Source: Thalassotalea sp. G2M2-11
GTDB taxonomy: Bacteria; Pseudomonadota; Gammaproteobacteria; Enterobacterales; Alteromonadaceae
Assembly (NCBI RefSeq): GCF_017168195.1
Contig: NZ_JADNYL010000002.1
Span: forward strand, 1,076,509 to 1,140,508
Direction: 5' to 3'
Length of the DNA: 64,000 nt
This document shows positions 26,435 through 34,787 of the stretch, in pieces (position 1 is the first letter of the stretch; each line of letters begins with the position of its first letter). The notes beneath the pieces are model-generated. The model ran no database searches. It was not told the origin of the DNA and saw nothing but the letters and a program-made list of their open reading frames with translations. Both the position numbers and the translations under genes were made by a program.

Positions 26435-26830
26435 ATGAAATCATTACAATTCGTTATCTTAGTTTCTGCGCTATGTATTACAATGCTTTGCAATGCAGGA
26501 CAAGAAGTTAAACAACTTTCACAAACACAAGTATTAAGCCTACTAAATGCGCCAAAAGCAGAGCCTTTTGTGATTTTAGATGTTCGTAGCCCTGAAGAGT
26601 TTGCTCAAGGACATATTAAAGGTGCCCTTAACATTAGTCATGATCAAATAGCGCAACAGTTAAATCAATTGGAGCAATATAAAGATACTATAGTCGTTGT
26701 ACATTGCCGATCAGGACGTAGAGCTCAAGTAGCAGAGTCGGTGTTATTAGCTAATGGTTTTTCAAAGCTGCACCATTTAACGGGTGATTACAACGGCTGG
26801 GTCGCTGCGGACTTACCATTAGTTAAATAA
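26435..26830 (+). CDS. Periplasmic single-domain rhodanese
   Basis: A 131-residue protein with a signal peptide (about 1-21, ending CNA-GQ) and one rhodanese domain. The active-site loop is HCRSGRRAQ with catalytic Cys, and the family motifs 'ILDVRSPEEFAQGHIKGALNI' and 'LTGDYNGW' are present. Rhodaneses carry sulfane sulfur on the active cysteine. The gene has an AAGGATAGG ribosome-binding site and is followed 21 bp later by the TRIC channel gene. The physiological sulfur donor and acceptor are unknown. Confidence 0.9.
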   Translation: MKSLQFVILVSALCITMLCNAGQEVKQLSQTQVLSLLNAPKAEPFVILDVRSPEEFAQGHIKGALNISHDQIAQQLNQLEQYKDTIVVVHCRSGRRAQVAESVLLANGFSKLHHLTGDYNGWVAADLPLVK

Positions 26831-26851
26831 CGAAGAAAATAGCTTAGTTTC

Positions 26852-27475
26852 ATGTTTGAACTACTGTATTGGCTCGATTTATTCGGGGTGATTGTCTTTG
26901 CCTTATCGGGTGCATTAATGGCAGGCCGTTATCAACTCGATCCCTTTGGTGTAGTAGTGCTTGCGGCGGTCACTGCAATAGGTGGTGGTACCATACGAGA
27001 TGTAGTGTTAGATACTCAGGTATTCTGGGTTGCAAACCCTACCTATTTGTACGTGATATTGCTAACGGCTATGTTAACAATCATCTTTATCCGCCGTCCC
27101 AAGCGTATCCCCAAACGGTTTTTATTAATTGCCGATGCTTTTGGATTAGCCTTATTTGCCGTATTAGGCACACATAAATCGTTAAGTTTAGGGGCAACAA
27201 CGTCTGTAGCGATCGTCATGGGCACCATATCTGGCGTTGCAGGAGGAATGATTCGCGATGTGTTATGTAATGTGATCCCGATGATCCTCAGGCAAGAAAT
27301 CTACGCTTTGGCAGCCATGTTAGGTGGCTGCCTATTTGTTAGCTTTAGTTGGTTTGGCTTTAGTGAAAATAGCGCCATTATCTGCGCAATTTCAGGGGCG
27401 TTAGCTCTAAGGCTAGCAGCAATATATTGGCGAGTATCGCTGCCCGCTTTTCATATCGTTGACAAAGAAAAGTGA
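26852..27475 (+). CDS. TRIC-family cation channel protein (YadS/UPF0126 type)
   Basis: A 207-residue inner-membrane protein with seven TM helices and the internal duplication of the bacterial TRIC family: each half carries a glycine-rich kinked helix, seen as 'FALSGALMAGRYQLDPFGVVVLAAVTAIGGGTIRD' and 'TISGVAGGMIRDVL'. TRIC homologues form trimeric monovalent-cation channels. Some relatives have been linked to glycine uptake, so the substrate is uncertain. It follows the rhodanese gene closely and converges with an RraB-like gene 4 bp away. Confidence 0.88.
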   Translation: MFELLYWLDLFGVIVFALSGALMAGRYQLDPFGVVVLAAVTAIGGGTIRDVVLDTQVFWVANPTYLYVILLTAMLTIIFIRRPKRIPKRFLLIADAFGLALFAVLGTHKSLSLGATTSVAIVMGTISGVAGGMIRDVLCNVIPMILRQEIYALAAMLGGCLFVSFSWFGFSENSAIICAISGALALRLAAIYWRVSLPAFHIVDKEK

Positions 27476-27479
27476 CCGC

Positions 27480-27827
27480 TTACGCTTCTATCCCCCAACC
27501 GTCATTGTAACCATCAAATTTCGCAGCAATTTGTTCAAACTGCGCTTCTTGAGCAATAATGGCATCATAGTCAGGAATAATAGTGACAGTACAATCTAAA
27601 TCCCAAACATTTGGAATTTCGTCAGGGTGAACCTCAACCATGATCTCTGGGGCTTTATCTCTTAAATAATCGGCCATAGCCTGAGCCTGAGCCTGTTGTT
27701 CGAATAATTGAAAAAATACAACTTTATGCGGCACGGTTAAATCGATACCAGCAGCTTGCATTTCAGCCAATACTTGGCCTGTATCATCGTTGGGAAAACT
27801 CATAAGTGTCCAATTGATTAGTGTCAT
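27480..27827 (-). CDS. RraB-family (regulator of RNase E activity B) protein
   Basis: A 115-residue cytoplasmic protein of the RraB/COG3076 family. Traits are the N-terminal 'WTLMSFPNDDTGQVLAEMQAAGIDL', 'HKVVFFQLFEQQAQAQAMADYLRD' and the closing 'FDGYNDGWGIE', equal to the FDVEYDGWG segment of E. coli RraB, which binds RNase E. It is shorter than RraB (about 140) because it lacks the acidic C-terminal tail. An ATG at 27803 is an alternative start; neither has a strong ribosome-binding site. Confidence 0.78.
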   Translation of the reverse strand: MTLINWTLMSFPNDDTGQVLAEMQAAGIDLTVPHKVVFFQLFEQQAQAQAMADYLRDKAPEIMVEVHPDEIPNVWDLDCTVTIIPDYDAIIAQEAQFEQIAAKFDGYNDGWGIEA

Positions 27828-27869
27828 TGATATTATAACGATATTTTCTTAATAAAAGTAATCGCTTTT

Positions 27870-28313
27870 TTATTCAATATGCCTATCGGCCAGTGTACAC
27901 AAATTGTCATGACACCTTGCGATTGCACTGTCGAAAGTGGGTGGACAATCAATCGCCCGAGTTTTATCTGGCTCTGCTCGGGCAAGTTTTGCAGCACCAA
28001 TAGTATTGATGGCAATAAGGCAGCTCAAATCAGCAAATTTTGCCTCAACCATCACACATTGCTCATCCATCACACACGTTAAGTTTTGCTTAATGATCGG
28101 TTTCAACGTCGATTGAACCTTGATTGGTAAAGTAAGGTGCGATGAGGCCATTTGAGTTACAGGCTCCTGAGGCTCTGAAAGTGATGTTCCGGCTTTAATG
28201 GCCGTCACTCGCTGCTCATTTTCATGCAACAAACTGCCTAGCCCTAACAAAATAATGGTAAAGCTAAACAGTACTAATACCGAGATGATTAACCACTTAA
28301 TAACACTATACAT
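27870..28313 (-). CDS. Membrane-anchored cysteine-rich periplasmic protein of unknown function
   Basis: A 147-residue protein I do not recognise. One N-terminal TM helix (about 5-28) is followed by a Ser/Thr/Pro-rich linker and a C-terminal periplasmic domain (about 75-147) with six cysteines in spaced pairs (LTCVMDEQC, LSCLI, IDCPP, ARCHDNLC), suggesting disulfides or metal binding. It starts 7 bp after the DUF4136 lipoprotein gene, so the two are probably cotranscribed. They lie downstream of nosL on the same strand, 66 bp away, but no link to N2O reduction is known. Confidence 0.65.
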   Translation of the reverse strand: MYSVIKWLIISVLVLFSFTIILLGLGSLLHENEQRVTAIKAGTSLSEPQEPVTQMASSHLTLPIKVQSTLKPIIKQNLTCVMDEQCVMVEAKFADLSCLIAINTIGAAKLARAEPDKTRAIDCPPTFDSAIARCHDNLCTLADRHIE

Positions 28314-28320
28314 TGCATAC

Positions 28321-28878
28321 TCACAACGACGTTGTTTTAGGTAACGTACTTAACATCACTTCAATCGCTCGATAAATTTTTTCCTGTTGCTCAAAGCTAT
28401 TATCGTCTTCAGAAAAGTTCAGCGGATAAACACTTCGCCAAATCGCGCGGTGATTTTCTTTATTGACTATATCTAATAATAAGCTCCCCGGACGCATGGC
28501 AAAGGTAACCTTGCCCTGCTCAGCAGTATTTTGGCTTAAGCAAGGTCGGCAATATTGCACACCTTTATTGTAACGATTTAGTTCACTCATCCGGTTGATT
28601 AAATGGTAACTGATCAATACATCTGCCTGCGCACTACTTTGATATTGAAGTCCCTGCGCATCTAATACTTGTTCAATGGCCAGTTCAATACTATTACGGG
28701 TCGTGTCGCTGATATTTTGATAGTCAGAAAAATGAGAATTACGCGCGAAAGTGCTATAACTTGCTACCGTCGAAAAGTCATAATAGGCACTGAACTTAGC
28801 GTGTGTCGCCCGCTGTGATGAGCAGGCAATCATAGTCAAACAGAGCGATGTAAAAACAAAGACTTTTAATAGAGACAT
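28321..28878 (-). CDS. DUF4136 lipoprotein
   Basis: A 185-residue lipoprotein. The signal peptide ends in the lipobox MIAC-SSQ with the lipid-modified Cys near residue 19. The mature part matches the DUF4136 pattern: 'YDFSTVASYSTFA', 'ELAIEQVLDAQGLQYQSSAQADVLISYHL' and 'LLLDIVNKENHRAIWRSV'. No Asp follows the Cys, so outer-membrane sorting is expected. The ATG at 28878 is preferred over a GTG two codons upstream. It is probably cotranscribed with the small cysteine-rich protein gene that follows. The function of the family is unknown. Confidence 0.8.
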   Translation of the reverse strand: MSLLKVFVFTSLCLTMIACSSQRATHAKFSAYYDFSTVASYSTFARNSHFSDYQNISDTTRNSIELAIEQVLDAQGLQYQSSAQADVLISYHLINRMSELNRYNKGVQYCRPCLSQNTAEQGKVTFAMRPGSLLLDIVNKENHRAIWRSVYPLNFSEDDNSFEQQEKIYRAIEVMLSTLPKTTSL

Positions 28879-28950
28879 AGACACTTAATATTTTAGCTAC
28901 TGAGTTATTAGCCTACCGCAGAGCGTTAAAATATCAAGCGAAACTCAAGG

Positions 28951-29454
28951 TTACATCAATACCGATAAATCAACTTGCTCAAAACTTAGTACCTGACCAC
29001 CAAATTCTTGCGCAAATTGCTGAGCATCCACTTTTTTGGCAAAGCTCGCTAAGGTAGCCCCCATCGCGCCCGTTTTATTTGAACCTGCGACAAACCAAGC
29101 CGTTCTCGCATCAATAAAATAACTATCATTAGGCTCATCCCAAGGAGACTTACTCATATCGTGAACGTAGATTGTTGTGACATTGCGTTTATTTTCCGGA
29201 TCAAGGTAGAAGCTGAACATATCTCGTGTCGAACAGAACTTGTGGACTTTGCTACTTTCTTGTTGATTGACACCGTTTTTGTAAAGCTCGGCTTTTGGAC
29301 CTGAAAAATTCGCCACCAACATACCGCATAAATGACACTCATCAGATGTTTCAATTGCCACGGCAGGCAGCACAGTTTGATGATTCTCTTCTTGCTTTGA
29401 ACAGGCTGAAATAAACAGTAACGTAATGGCGAGTAGTATAGATAATTGTTTCAT
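28951..29454 (-). CDS. nosL: Nitrous oxide reductase accessory protein NosL
   Basis: NosL is a periplasmic lipoprotein that hands Cu(I) to NosZ during assembly of its copper centres. The 167-residue sequence has a signal peptide with lipobox ISAC-SKQ and the copper-binding motif ECHLCGM (about residue 40), followed by 'KVHKFCSTRDMFSFYL' and 'AWFVAGSNKTGAMG', both typical. It is the last gene of nosDFYL; its ATG overlaps the nosY stop by one base (TAATG), so translation is coupled. No nosX/apbE follows. Confidence 0.95.
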   Translation of the reverse strand: MKQLSILLAITLLFISACSKQEENHQTVLPAVAIETSDECHLCGMLVANFSGPKAELYKNGVNQQESSKVHKFCSTRDMFSFYLDPENKRNVTTIYVHDMSKSPWDEPNDSYFIDARTAWFVAGSNKTGAMGATLASFAKKVDAQQFAQEFGGQVLSFEQVDLSVLM

Positions 29455-30272
29455 TAGAGTTTTTTCTTCTTAAAAATAAAAGTAGCACCAACCAATGGTA
29501 GAATAACCCAGGTCAATAGTAGTGAAAATAATTGCCCTTGTGACAAGCTTGATTGAATGGCAATCGCTAATGCACCATTAACATCACTGCTATCAAGGCC
29601 AGCCAAATTAACTAAGCGAAAAATATCGGAAGGATTTAGCATCATCAATTGGGTTAACCCTTGTTGGCTCACTCCTTGTTCAACGCCCACCAACAATGCC
29701 AGTAGTGCTAAATCAAACACTAAGGCAAATAAAAACCAAGTGATCAGCGCTAAACCTGCCGCTTTAGATTTTTCGGTCACCGATAAACTAATGAGATAGG
29801 CAATCGCGGTAAAGCTTAATCCTAACATCACAGCGCTTAAGATAAAGGTAGAAAAAATACTAAATACCGCGCTATCATCCATTTGCCAATACAAGACAAC
29901 CGCTGAGCTGCCAAAACCAACTAGCGTTGCCAGTGCAATAATGCCCCCTTGACCGACAAACTTGCCCAGTAACAGTTGTGTTTTACTTAAGGGATAGGTT
30001 AACAATAGTAACAAGGTGCCACTTTCTTGCTCGCCAACAAAGCTGTCATAACTAAGTAATAAAGCAATAAGAGGGATTAAAAATACCGCCAAACTCGCTA
30101 AACTCGCAACAGTGGTAGAGAGTGAGGCCACCCCTACCACGCCTGATGCTGCCGCGCCAAAGTAAGTTAAACCAATGGATAACACAGCAAAAATCAAGGT
30201 GATTGAAAGCAACCAACTATTACGGAGTCCATCGTGAAATTCTTTGCTTGCTACCGCTAATATTGCTTTCAT
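29454..30272 (-). CDS. nosY: NosY, ABC-2 type permease for nitrous oxide reductase maturation
   Basis: A 272-residue inner-membrane permease with six TM helices, partner of the NosF ATPase and the periplasmic NosD in the NosDFY complex, which helps build the CuZ centre of NosZ. 'ASKEFHDGLRNSWLLS' at the start and 'YDSFVGEQESGTLLLLLTYPLSKTQLLLGKF' are the usual ABC-2/NosY features. It overlaps nosF by 4 bp (ATGA) and nosL by 1 bp, indicating a tightly coupled operon. Confidence 0.94.
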   Translation of the reverse strand: MKAILAVASKEFHDGLRNSWLLSITLIFAVLSIGLTYFGAAASGVVGVASLSTTVASLASLAVFLIPLIALLLSYDSFVGEQESGTLLLLLTYPLSKTQLLLGKFVGQGGIIALATLVGFGSSAVVLYWQMDDSAVFSIFSTFILSAVMLGLSFTAIAYLISLSVTEKSKAAGLALITWFLFALVFDLALLALLVGVEQGVSQQGLTQLMMLNPSDIFRLVNLAGLDSSDVNGALAIAIQSSLSQGQLFSLLLTWVILPLVGATFIFKKKKL

Positions 30273-31228
30273 GACTGACCCTCTTCGAGCTGTAACTGTT
30301 GGCCTTGCTCAGCCTGATGTTGTGTTAAATAGTATTGATAAACTTGTTCAAGGTTTGCCGGTTCAACATCGACATTCAGTAAAGCTTCGTAAGCAAGCAA
30401 CTGGCGTAGTGTTGTCAGTTTATTGGCTTCAGGGACAAATAACGTATCACTGTCTGGGTGATGATTAAGATATTGCAATAAATGACTATCTTGGCGCAAT
30501 GCACCATTTAAACCATATGGCGTAATACGGGTAGGTAAATTCGCTTGCTTTCTAAGTTGCGCTAACGAACCTGATGCCAACATATTACCAGACGATAAAA
30601 TCATTGCACGATCAATATGTTGCTCAACTCCAGGTAACACATGAGAACATAAAATGACACTGGTTCCCTGACTTTTCAATTGATCAACGGTTTGATAAAA
30701 CTCCGCCGTGGCAATCGGATCTAAGCCAACGGTAGGTTCATCGAGTAATAACAGTTTAGGTTGACCAATAAAAGCTTGTGCTAAACCTAAGCGCTGACGC
30801 ATACCTTTTGAATATGTCTTCACTTGGCGTTTCATCGCATGTGCAACTCCTACTTGCTCAAGTAAGCCTATGGCATGCTTTTTATCAAAGCCCTTTAGAC
30901 GAGCGAAGTAAGTCAGTACTTCTAGACCGGTGAGTTGTTCATAAAAACTGACATTTTCAGGTAAATAACCCACTTGTGCTCGCATGTGCCAAGCGGCTTT
31001 AGAATCAGGACGACAGCCCATCACTTGGACTTGGCCATGACTCGGTGATATCACCCCCAAAATCAGCTTCATCATAGTGGTTTTGCCTGCGCCATTATGA
31101 CCAAACAAGCCAAGTACTTCGCCTTCATTTAAATGCATTGATAAGGTATTCAATGCCGTTAATTTAGGGTAATGCTTTCCAACATCCGTTAATTGAACAA
31201 GCGGAGCGGTTTTCACAGGATCTGACAT
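30269..31228 (-). CDS. nosF: NosF, ABC transporter ATP-binding protein
   Basis: A 319-residue cytoplasmic ATPase of the NosDFY complex. Walker A is GHNGAGKTT (about 43-51), the signature is YSKGMRQR, Walker B is LLLLDEP, and the H-loop is LCSHVLP. The Cys-containing 'QVMGCRPDSKAAW' resembles other NosF proteins. It lies 9 bp after nosD and overlaps nosY by 4 bp. The last 90 residues, after the nucleotide-binding domain, are a NosF-type extension. Confidence 0.95.
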   Translation of the reverse strand: MSDPVKTAPLVQLTDVGKHYPKLTALNTLSMHLNEGEVLGLFGHNGAGKTTMMKLILGVISPSHGQVQVMGCRPDSKAAWHMRAQVGYLPENVSFYEQLTGLEVLTYFARLKGFDKKHAIGLLEQVGVAHAMKRQVKTYSKGMRQRLGLAQAFIGQPKLLLLDEPTVGLDPIATAEFYQTVDQLKSQGTSVILCSHVLPGVEQHIDRAMILSSGNMLASGSLAQLRKQANLPTRITPYGLNGALRQDSHLLQYLNHHPDSDTLFVPEANKLTTLRQLLAYEALLNVDVEPANLEQVYQYYLTQHQAEQGQQLQLEEGQS

Positions 31229-31237
31229 ATTTTTACC

Positions 31238-32602
31238 TCAATGCTCAATCTTTTGTATGGCGCCAACTAAAGTCTCATCCTTTGATGTGTTATTTATCAC
31301 CTCATTGATATTCATTTTTTGGTGAGGTGAACGCATCAAAGGAAAGCTGTCTTTCACGCCAGGCGGCTTTAACACGGGAAATTGACGTTGCACCCAACGC
31401 AAAATAATCACTGCGGGGCTATCCATCAACATTTTCATTTCTGGGTATTGCCACACTAATTTGTCAATACCATCATTGGGTTCAAAGATAACATCACCGA
31501 TATCATCACTATTCATATCCCAACCAAGGTAATTACTCCAAAAATTGCCTTGCTGCTGATAACTCCACTCTTGCTTCTTATTGGAAACATACTTCACTTG
31601 TAGTGGGTTATTAATAAAACTATTGCCAAAAATTTTCACTTTTTCAGAACCCGCAGTCAGATGAATACCTATCTCTGCCGTATCCACTAAGTTATGGCTA
31701 ATGGTGTTGTAACCTGAGTTATAGACAAACAACCCTTTACCATCTCGTCCTAATACCTTGTGCTCTGGTTTGGTCCAGACATCTTTCACATAGTTGTGCG
31801 AGATAGTGGATTGCGTAATATAGTTAAGTAAAAAGCCATAGTCTTCACTTTGAAATGACTTGTTATGTGCTATTTTTAATCGGCGAGAACTCATCATGGC
31901 ATAACCAGCGCGGGTGTTATACGCCAAGTTATTGAGGATTGAGTTGTCATAAGAATACATGTAGTGAATGCCATAACGAAGGTCGTGCATGGTGTTTTTT
32001 TCAATGGTATTGTTTTGACTGGCCTGCACATAAATACCATCCCTTACTTTACTGGTTTCATTTTCAGCGATGATACTTTCTTTCACACTAGCCAATTGAA
32101 TACCATTGCCTCTGTCTGCAGAACGCAACGCGGTGTTACCTTGAATGGTATTACCAATCACTTTTGCCCGTGTTGCTTTTTGTAACCAGATGCCAAAGCC
32201 ATCACCTTTAAGTTGATTGTGAGAAATCACAATATTGCTGGCCTGATTATCTGAATAAATTCCCGCGTTCTGCTCGGTCAGGTCATCTCCCCAATTAATA
32301 ATACGTAAATTTTTAATCGTAATATCAGAGTTTTGTAATAGCAGCGCATGTCCCTGCCCCTGCGCATCGATCACTGCGCCAGCTTTCCCCGTTAACTGAA
32401 TGCTATGTTTAATCACAAAGTTGCCACGATAAGTCCCTTTGTTAAGCACGATTTCATCGCCATTACTCGCGTTATCAAGCACTTGCTGTAAATTTTCTGT
32501 TGGCAAAACATTCACTTGCGCGGCATTGGCACAAAGTGAATTAACCAAAAGTACGAACAAACTTATTAAACAGTAATGTTGAATTTTTGTCGCAACAGTC
32601 AC
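31238..32602 (-). CDS. nosD: NosD, periplasmic copper-centre maturation protein
   Basis: NosD is a right-handed beta-helix protein of the periplasm that works with NosFY to assemble the CuZ cluster. The 454-residue protein has a signal peptide (ending CANAA-Q) and many repeated coils with short motifs such as 'NSILNNLAYNT', 'STISHNYV' and 'YNTISHNLVDT' (NosD/CASH repeats). The frame is open to an ATG at 32638, but I chose the GTG at 32602: AAGGAAT lies 7 nt before it and the resulting signal peptide is normal. It begins a nosDFYL unit separated from nosZ by a terminator and a dispersed repeat. Confidence 0.92.
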   Translation of the reverse strand: MTVATKIQHYCLISLFVLLVNSLCANAAQVNVLPTENLQQVLDNASNGDEIVLNKGTYRGNFVIKHSIQLTGKAGAVIDAQGQGHALLLQNSDITIKNLRIINWGDDLTEQNAGIYSDNQASNIVISHNQLKGDGFGIWLQKATRAKVIGNTIQGNTALRSADRGNGIQLASVKESIIAENETSKVRDGIYVQASQNNTIEKNTMHDLRYGIHYMYSYDNSILNNLAYNTRAGYAMMSSRRLKIAHNKSFQSEDYGFLLNYITQSTISHNYVKDVWTKPEHKVLGRDGKGLFVYNSGYNTISHNLVDTAEIGIHLTAGSEKVKIFGNSFINNPLQVKYVSNKKQEWSYQQQGNFWSNYLGWDMNSDDIGDVIFEPNDGIDKLVWQYPEMKMLMDSPAVIILRWVQRQFPVLKPPGVKDSFPLMRSPHQKMNINEVINNTSKDETLVGAIQKIEH

Positions 32603-32714
32603 AAAAACATTCCTTCTTAAAAATGTGACATAAATCATATCAGAGCATGCTAGGGTAGCATTTGATCTTGGTTAAATAATCATGACTAAAAAAATAATTT
32701 TCGCCTATTAGGAC

Positions 32715-32774
32715 TAATACCAAGTGAATTTAGTATTTGATCATTCAGCGAGAGTTAAACTCGCCCTAGTATTA
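32715..32774. repeat. Dispersed hairpin repeat, copy A
   Basis: The first 43 bp match 47697-47739 at 41 of 43 positions (TAATACCAAGTGAATT, then GTATTTGATCATTCA). The end forms a hairpin GCGAG / CTCGC, and the element is bounded by TAATAC and its complement GTATTA. The size, the inverted ends and the intergenic position suggest a small non-autonomous mobile or REP-like element. Confidence 0.75.
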
Positions 32775-32798
32775 AAGAGTTCAATACGATTCAAACAT

Positions 32799-32826
32799 AA
32801 AAAAGGGGCTATTACAGCCCCTATTT
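32799..32826 (-). terminator. Terminator after nosZ
   Basis: Stem AGGGGCT / AGCCCCT with a 5-nt loop; read on the minus strand it is followed by six T. It lies 22 bp after the nosZ stop and separates nosRZ from nosDFYL. Confidence 0.85.
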
Positions 32827-32847
32827 ATTCAGTGTCAGTATTGAAAC

Positions 32848-34737
32848 TTATGCTTCAACCAGCATACGACCACGCATTTCCATGTGTAGCGCATGACAGA
32901 ACCAGTTACAGTAGTACCATTGTACCCCTGGTTTATCTGCAGTAAAGGTGATAGATGCAGTCGCTTGTGGACCAATCTCCATTTGAACACCATGATTAGT
33001 CATACAGAAACCATGAGTTACGTCTTCAACTTGGTCTAAGTTGGTGACAATAACTGTTACTTCGTTACCTAATTTCACCTTGAACTCATTCATTCCGTAA
33101 TTAGGAGCTACCGATGTCATATAAACACGCACTTTGTTACCGTCACGAATGACCTTGTTATCCGTCATTGGATTAACACCATCACGTTTTGCCTGTGCTA
33201 ATGTTTCCGCAAAAATAGGATCATCACGTGTCCACAGCTTGTTAGGCTTCATTTTGCTGCGATGTACGATCATACAGTCATGTGGTTCCGCATAAGTTGG
33301 ACCATCATGAACAAGTTTCATTTCATCACCAGAAATATCAATCAACTGATCATTTTCAGGGCGTAATGGACCAACTGGCAAGAATCTATCTTTAGAGAAT
33401 TTACATAAAGAAATTAACCATTTACCATCTGCATCACGGGTTTCACCTTGTGATGTATGGTTATGACCTGGTTGATAATGAACATCAAGTTTTTGGCGAA
33501 TATAATTCACTTTCTTGCCGTTATGCGCAGCAATTGCATCTTCGACATTCCACTTAGCAATTTGGCTATCAAGGAATAACGTCGTATAAGCATTACCCTT
33601 GTTATCAAATGCAGTATGAAGTGGACCTAAACCTAATTCAGGTTCTGCAACAATCGCATCACGCGGCTTAATTTTGTTCGCAAATAATGCATCTAGTTTA
33701 TCAATCGCAATAACAGATACTGTTGGTGATAACTTACCGTTAGCAACAAAGTACTTACCATTAGGTGAAGTGTTCATACCATGCGGTGACTTAGGTACAG
33801 GAATATAACGCGTTAAGTCAGAGCCCTTACGACCATCAAGTACAGGAATATCATTACCATTGTATGTTTTGAATTTGCCAGCTTTTACTGCGGCTTCACA
33901 CGCTGCTAAACTGAAAACAACCACGTGGTCACGTTCAGAGGCAATCATCTCCCCTAAATTCATACCCATTTCAGAGTTATAACAAGTAGAAGCAAAATAC
34001 TTACCGTCATAATCAGCATCAGTATTATCTAAGTTACCATCAACCATGACTTGGAAAGCAACTTCCATCGTTTCAGCGTCAATGACATTAAACAATGAAC
34101 GATAAGTGCTGACATCTTCTAAACTCGCCTTACCATCGTTGTTCATCGGAATTTCAAATTCACCGTTACAAATCACATACTTAGTGTATGGTACTTTTTG
34201 TACACGTAAACCATGGATCGCTTGTACGTTAGGCACGGTTAGCATTTTGTCACACTTCATCACGTCACAACGAATACGTGCAACACGAGTATTGGCTTTA
34301 TCGTTGATAAAAACGTATTTACCATTATAGCTACCATCAGTCATACTCATATGCGGATGATGTGAGTCACCTGCTAACAAGTGAGCGCTGTCACCTTTGA
34401 TACGTTTACTTTCTTCTGTTAAGCCCCAACCTGTCGCACTATCAGTATTAAATACAGGAATACGCATTAATTCACGCATCGATGGGATACCCATAATACG
34501 AACTTCACCCGAGTGACCGCCACTCCAAAAACCATAATATTCATCCAAGTCGCCTGGATGAACAAATGGACTATTACCCGCTTCTTTAGCACGTGCTTGT
34601 GCCATTGAAGAGAACATTGCGGCAGTCATAGGAGCAGCAACTGCACCTGCACCTAATAACGCGGTTTTACCAAAAAATTTACGTCTATCTTCATTTTCTA
34701 GCTCTACGTTATTAGAGCCGTTTTTGTCGTTACTCAT
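32848..34737 (-). CDS. nosZ: Nitrous-oxide reductase, TAT-exported (clade I type)
   Basis: NosZ reduces N2O to N2 in the periplasm. The 629-residue protein starts with a twin-arginine signal ([20 protein letters not shown]), which together with the presence of nosR marks the clade I type. The seven-bladed propeller carries the CuZ histidines (for example DSHHPHMS and GHNHTSQG), and the C-terminal cupredoxin domain has the CuA motif C-x3-C-x3-H-x2-M in [12 protein letters not shown]. All expected metal ligands that I can locate are present, so the enzyme should be functional. The ATG at 34737 has GGAG 6-7 nt upstream; a GTG four codons earlier is rejected. Confidence 0.97.
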   Translation of the reverse strand: MSNDKNGSNNVELENEDRRKFFGKTALLGAGAVAAPMTAAMFSSMAQARAKEAGNSPFVHPGDLDEYYGFWSGGHSGEVRIMGIPSMRELMRIPVFNTDSATGWGLTEESKRIKGDSAHLLAGDSHHPHMSMTDGSYNGKYVFINDKANTRVARIRCDVMKCDKMLTVPNVQAIHGLRVQKVPYTKYVICNGEFEIPMNNDGKASLEDVSTYRSLFNVIDAETMEVAFQVMVDGNLDNTDADYDGKYFASTCYNSEMGMNLGEMIASERDHVVVFSLAACEAAVKAGKFKTYNGNDIPVLDGRKGSDLTRYIPVPKSPHGMNTSPNGKYFVANGKLSPTVSVIAIDKLDALFANKIKPRDAIVAEPELGLGPLHTAFDNKGNAYTTLFLDSQIAKWNVEDAIAAHNGKKVNYIRQKLDVHYQPGHNHTSQGETRDADGKWLISLCKFSKDRFLPVGPLRPENDQLIDISGDEMKLVHDGPTYAEPHDCMIVHRSKMKPNKLWTRDDPIFAETLAQAKRDGVNPMTDNKVIRDGNKVRVYMTSVAPNYGMNEFKVKLGNEVTVIVTNLDQVEDVTHGFCMTNHGVQMEIGPQATASITFTADKPGVQWYYCNWFCHALHMEMRGRMLVEA

Positions 34738-34787
34738 ACTCTTCTCCACTTTTGTACATTCTTTTCTCTATTAATAAACTTTATCTA

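Noticed and set aside
32641..32700. FNR-like site upstream of nosD (TTGAT-N4-GTTAA)
   Set aside because: Two mismatches in the second half site and no suitably spaced -10 box.
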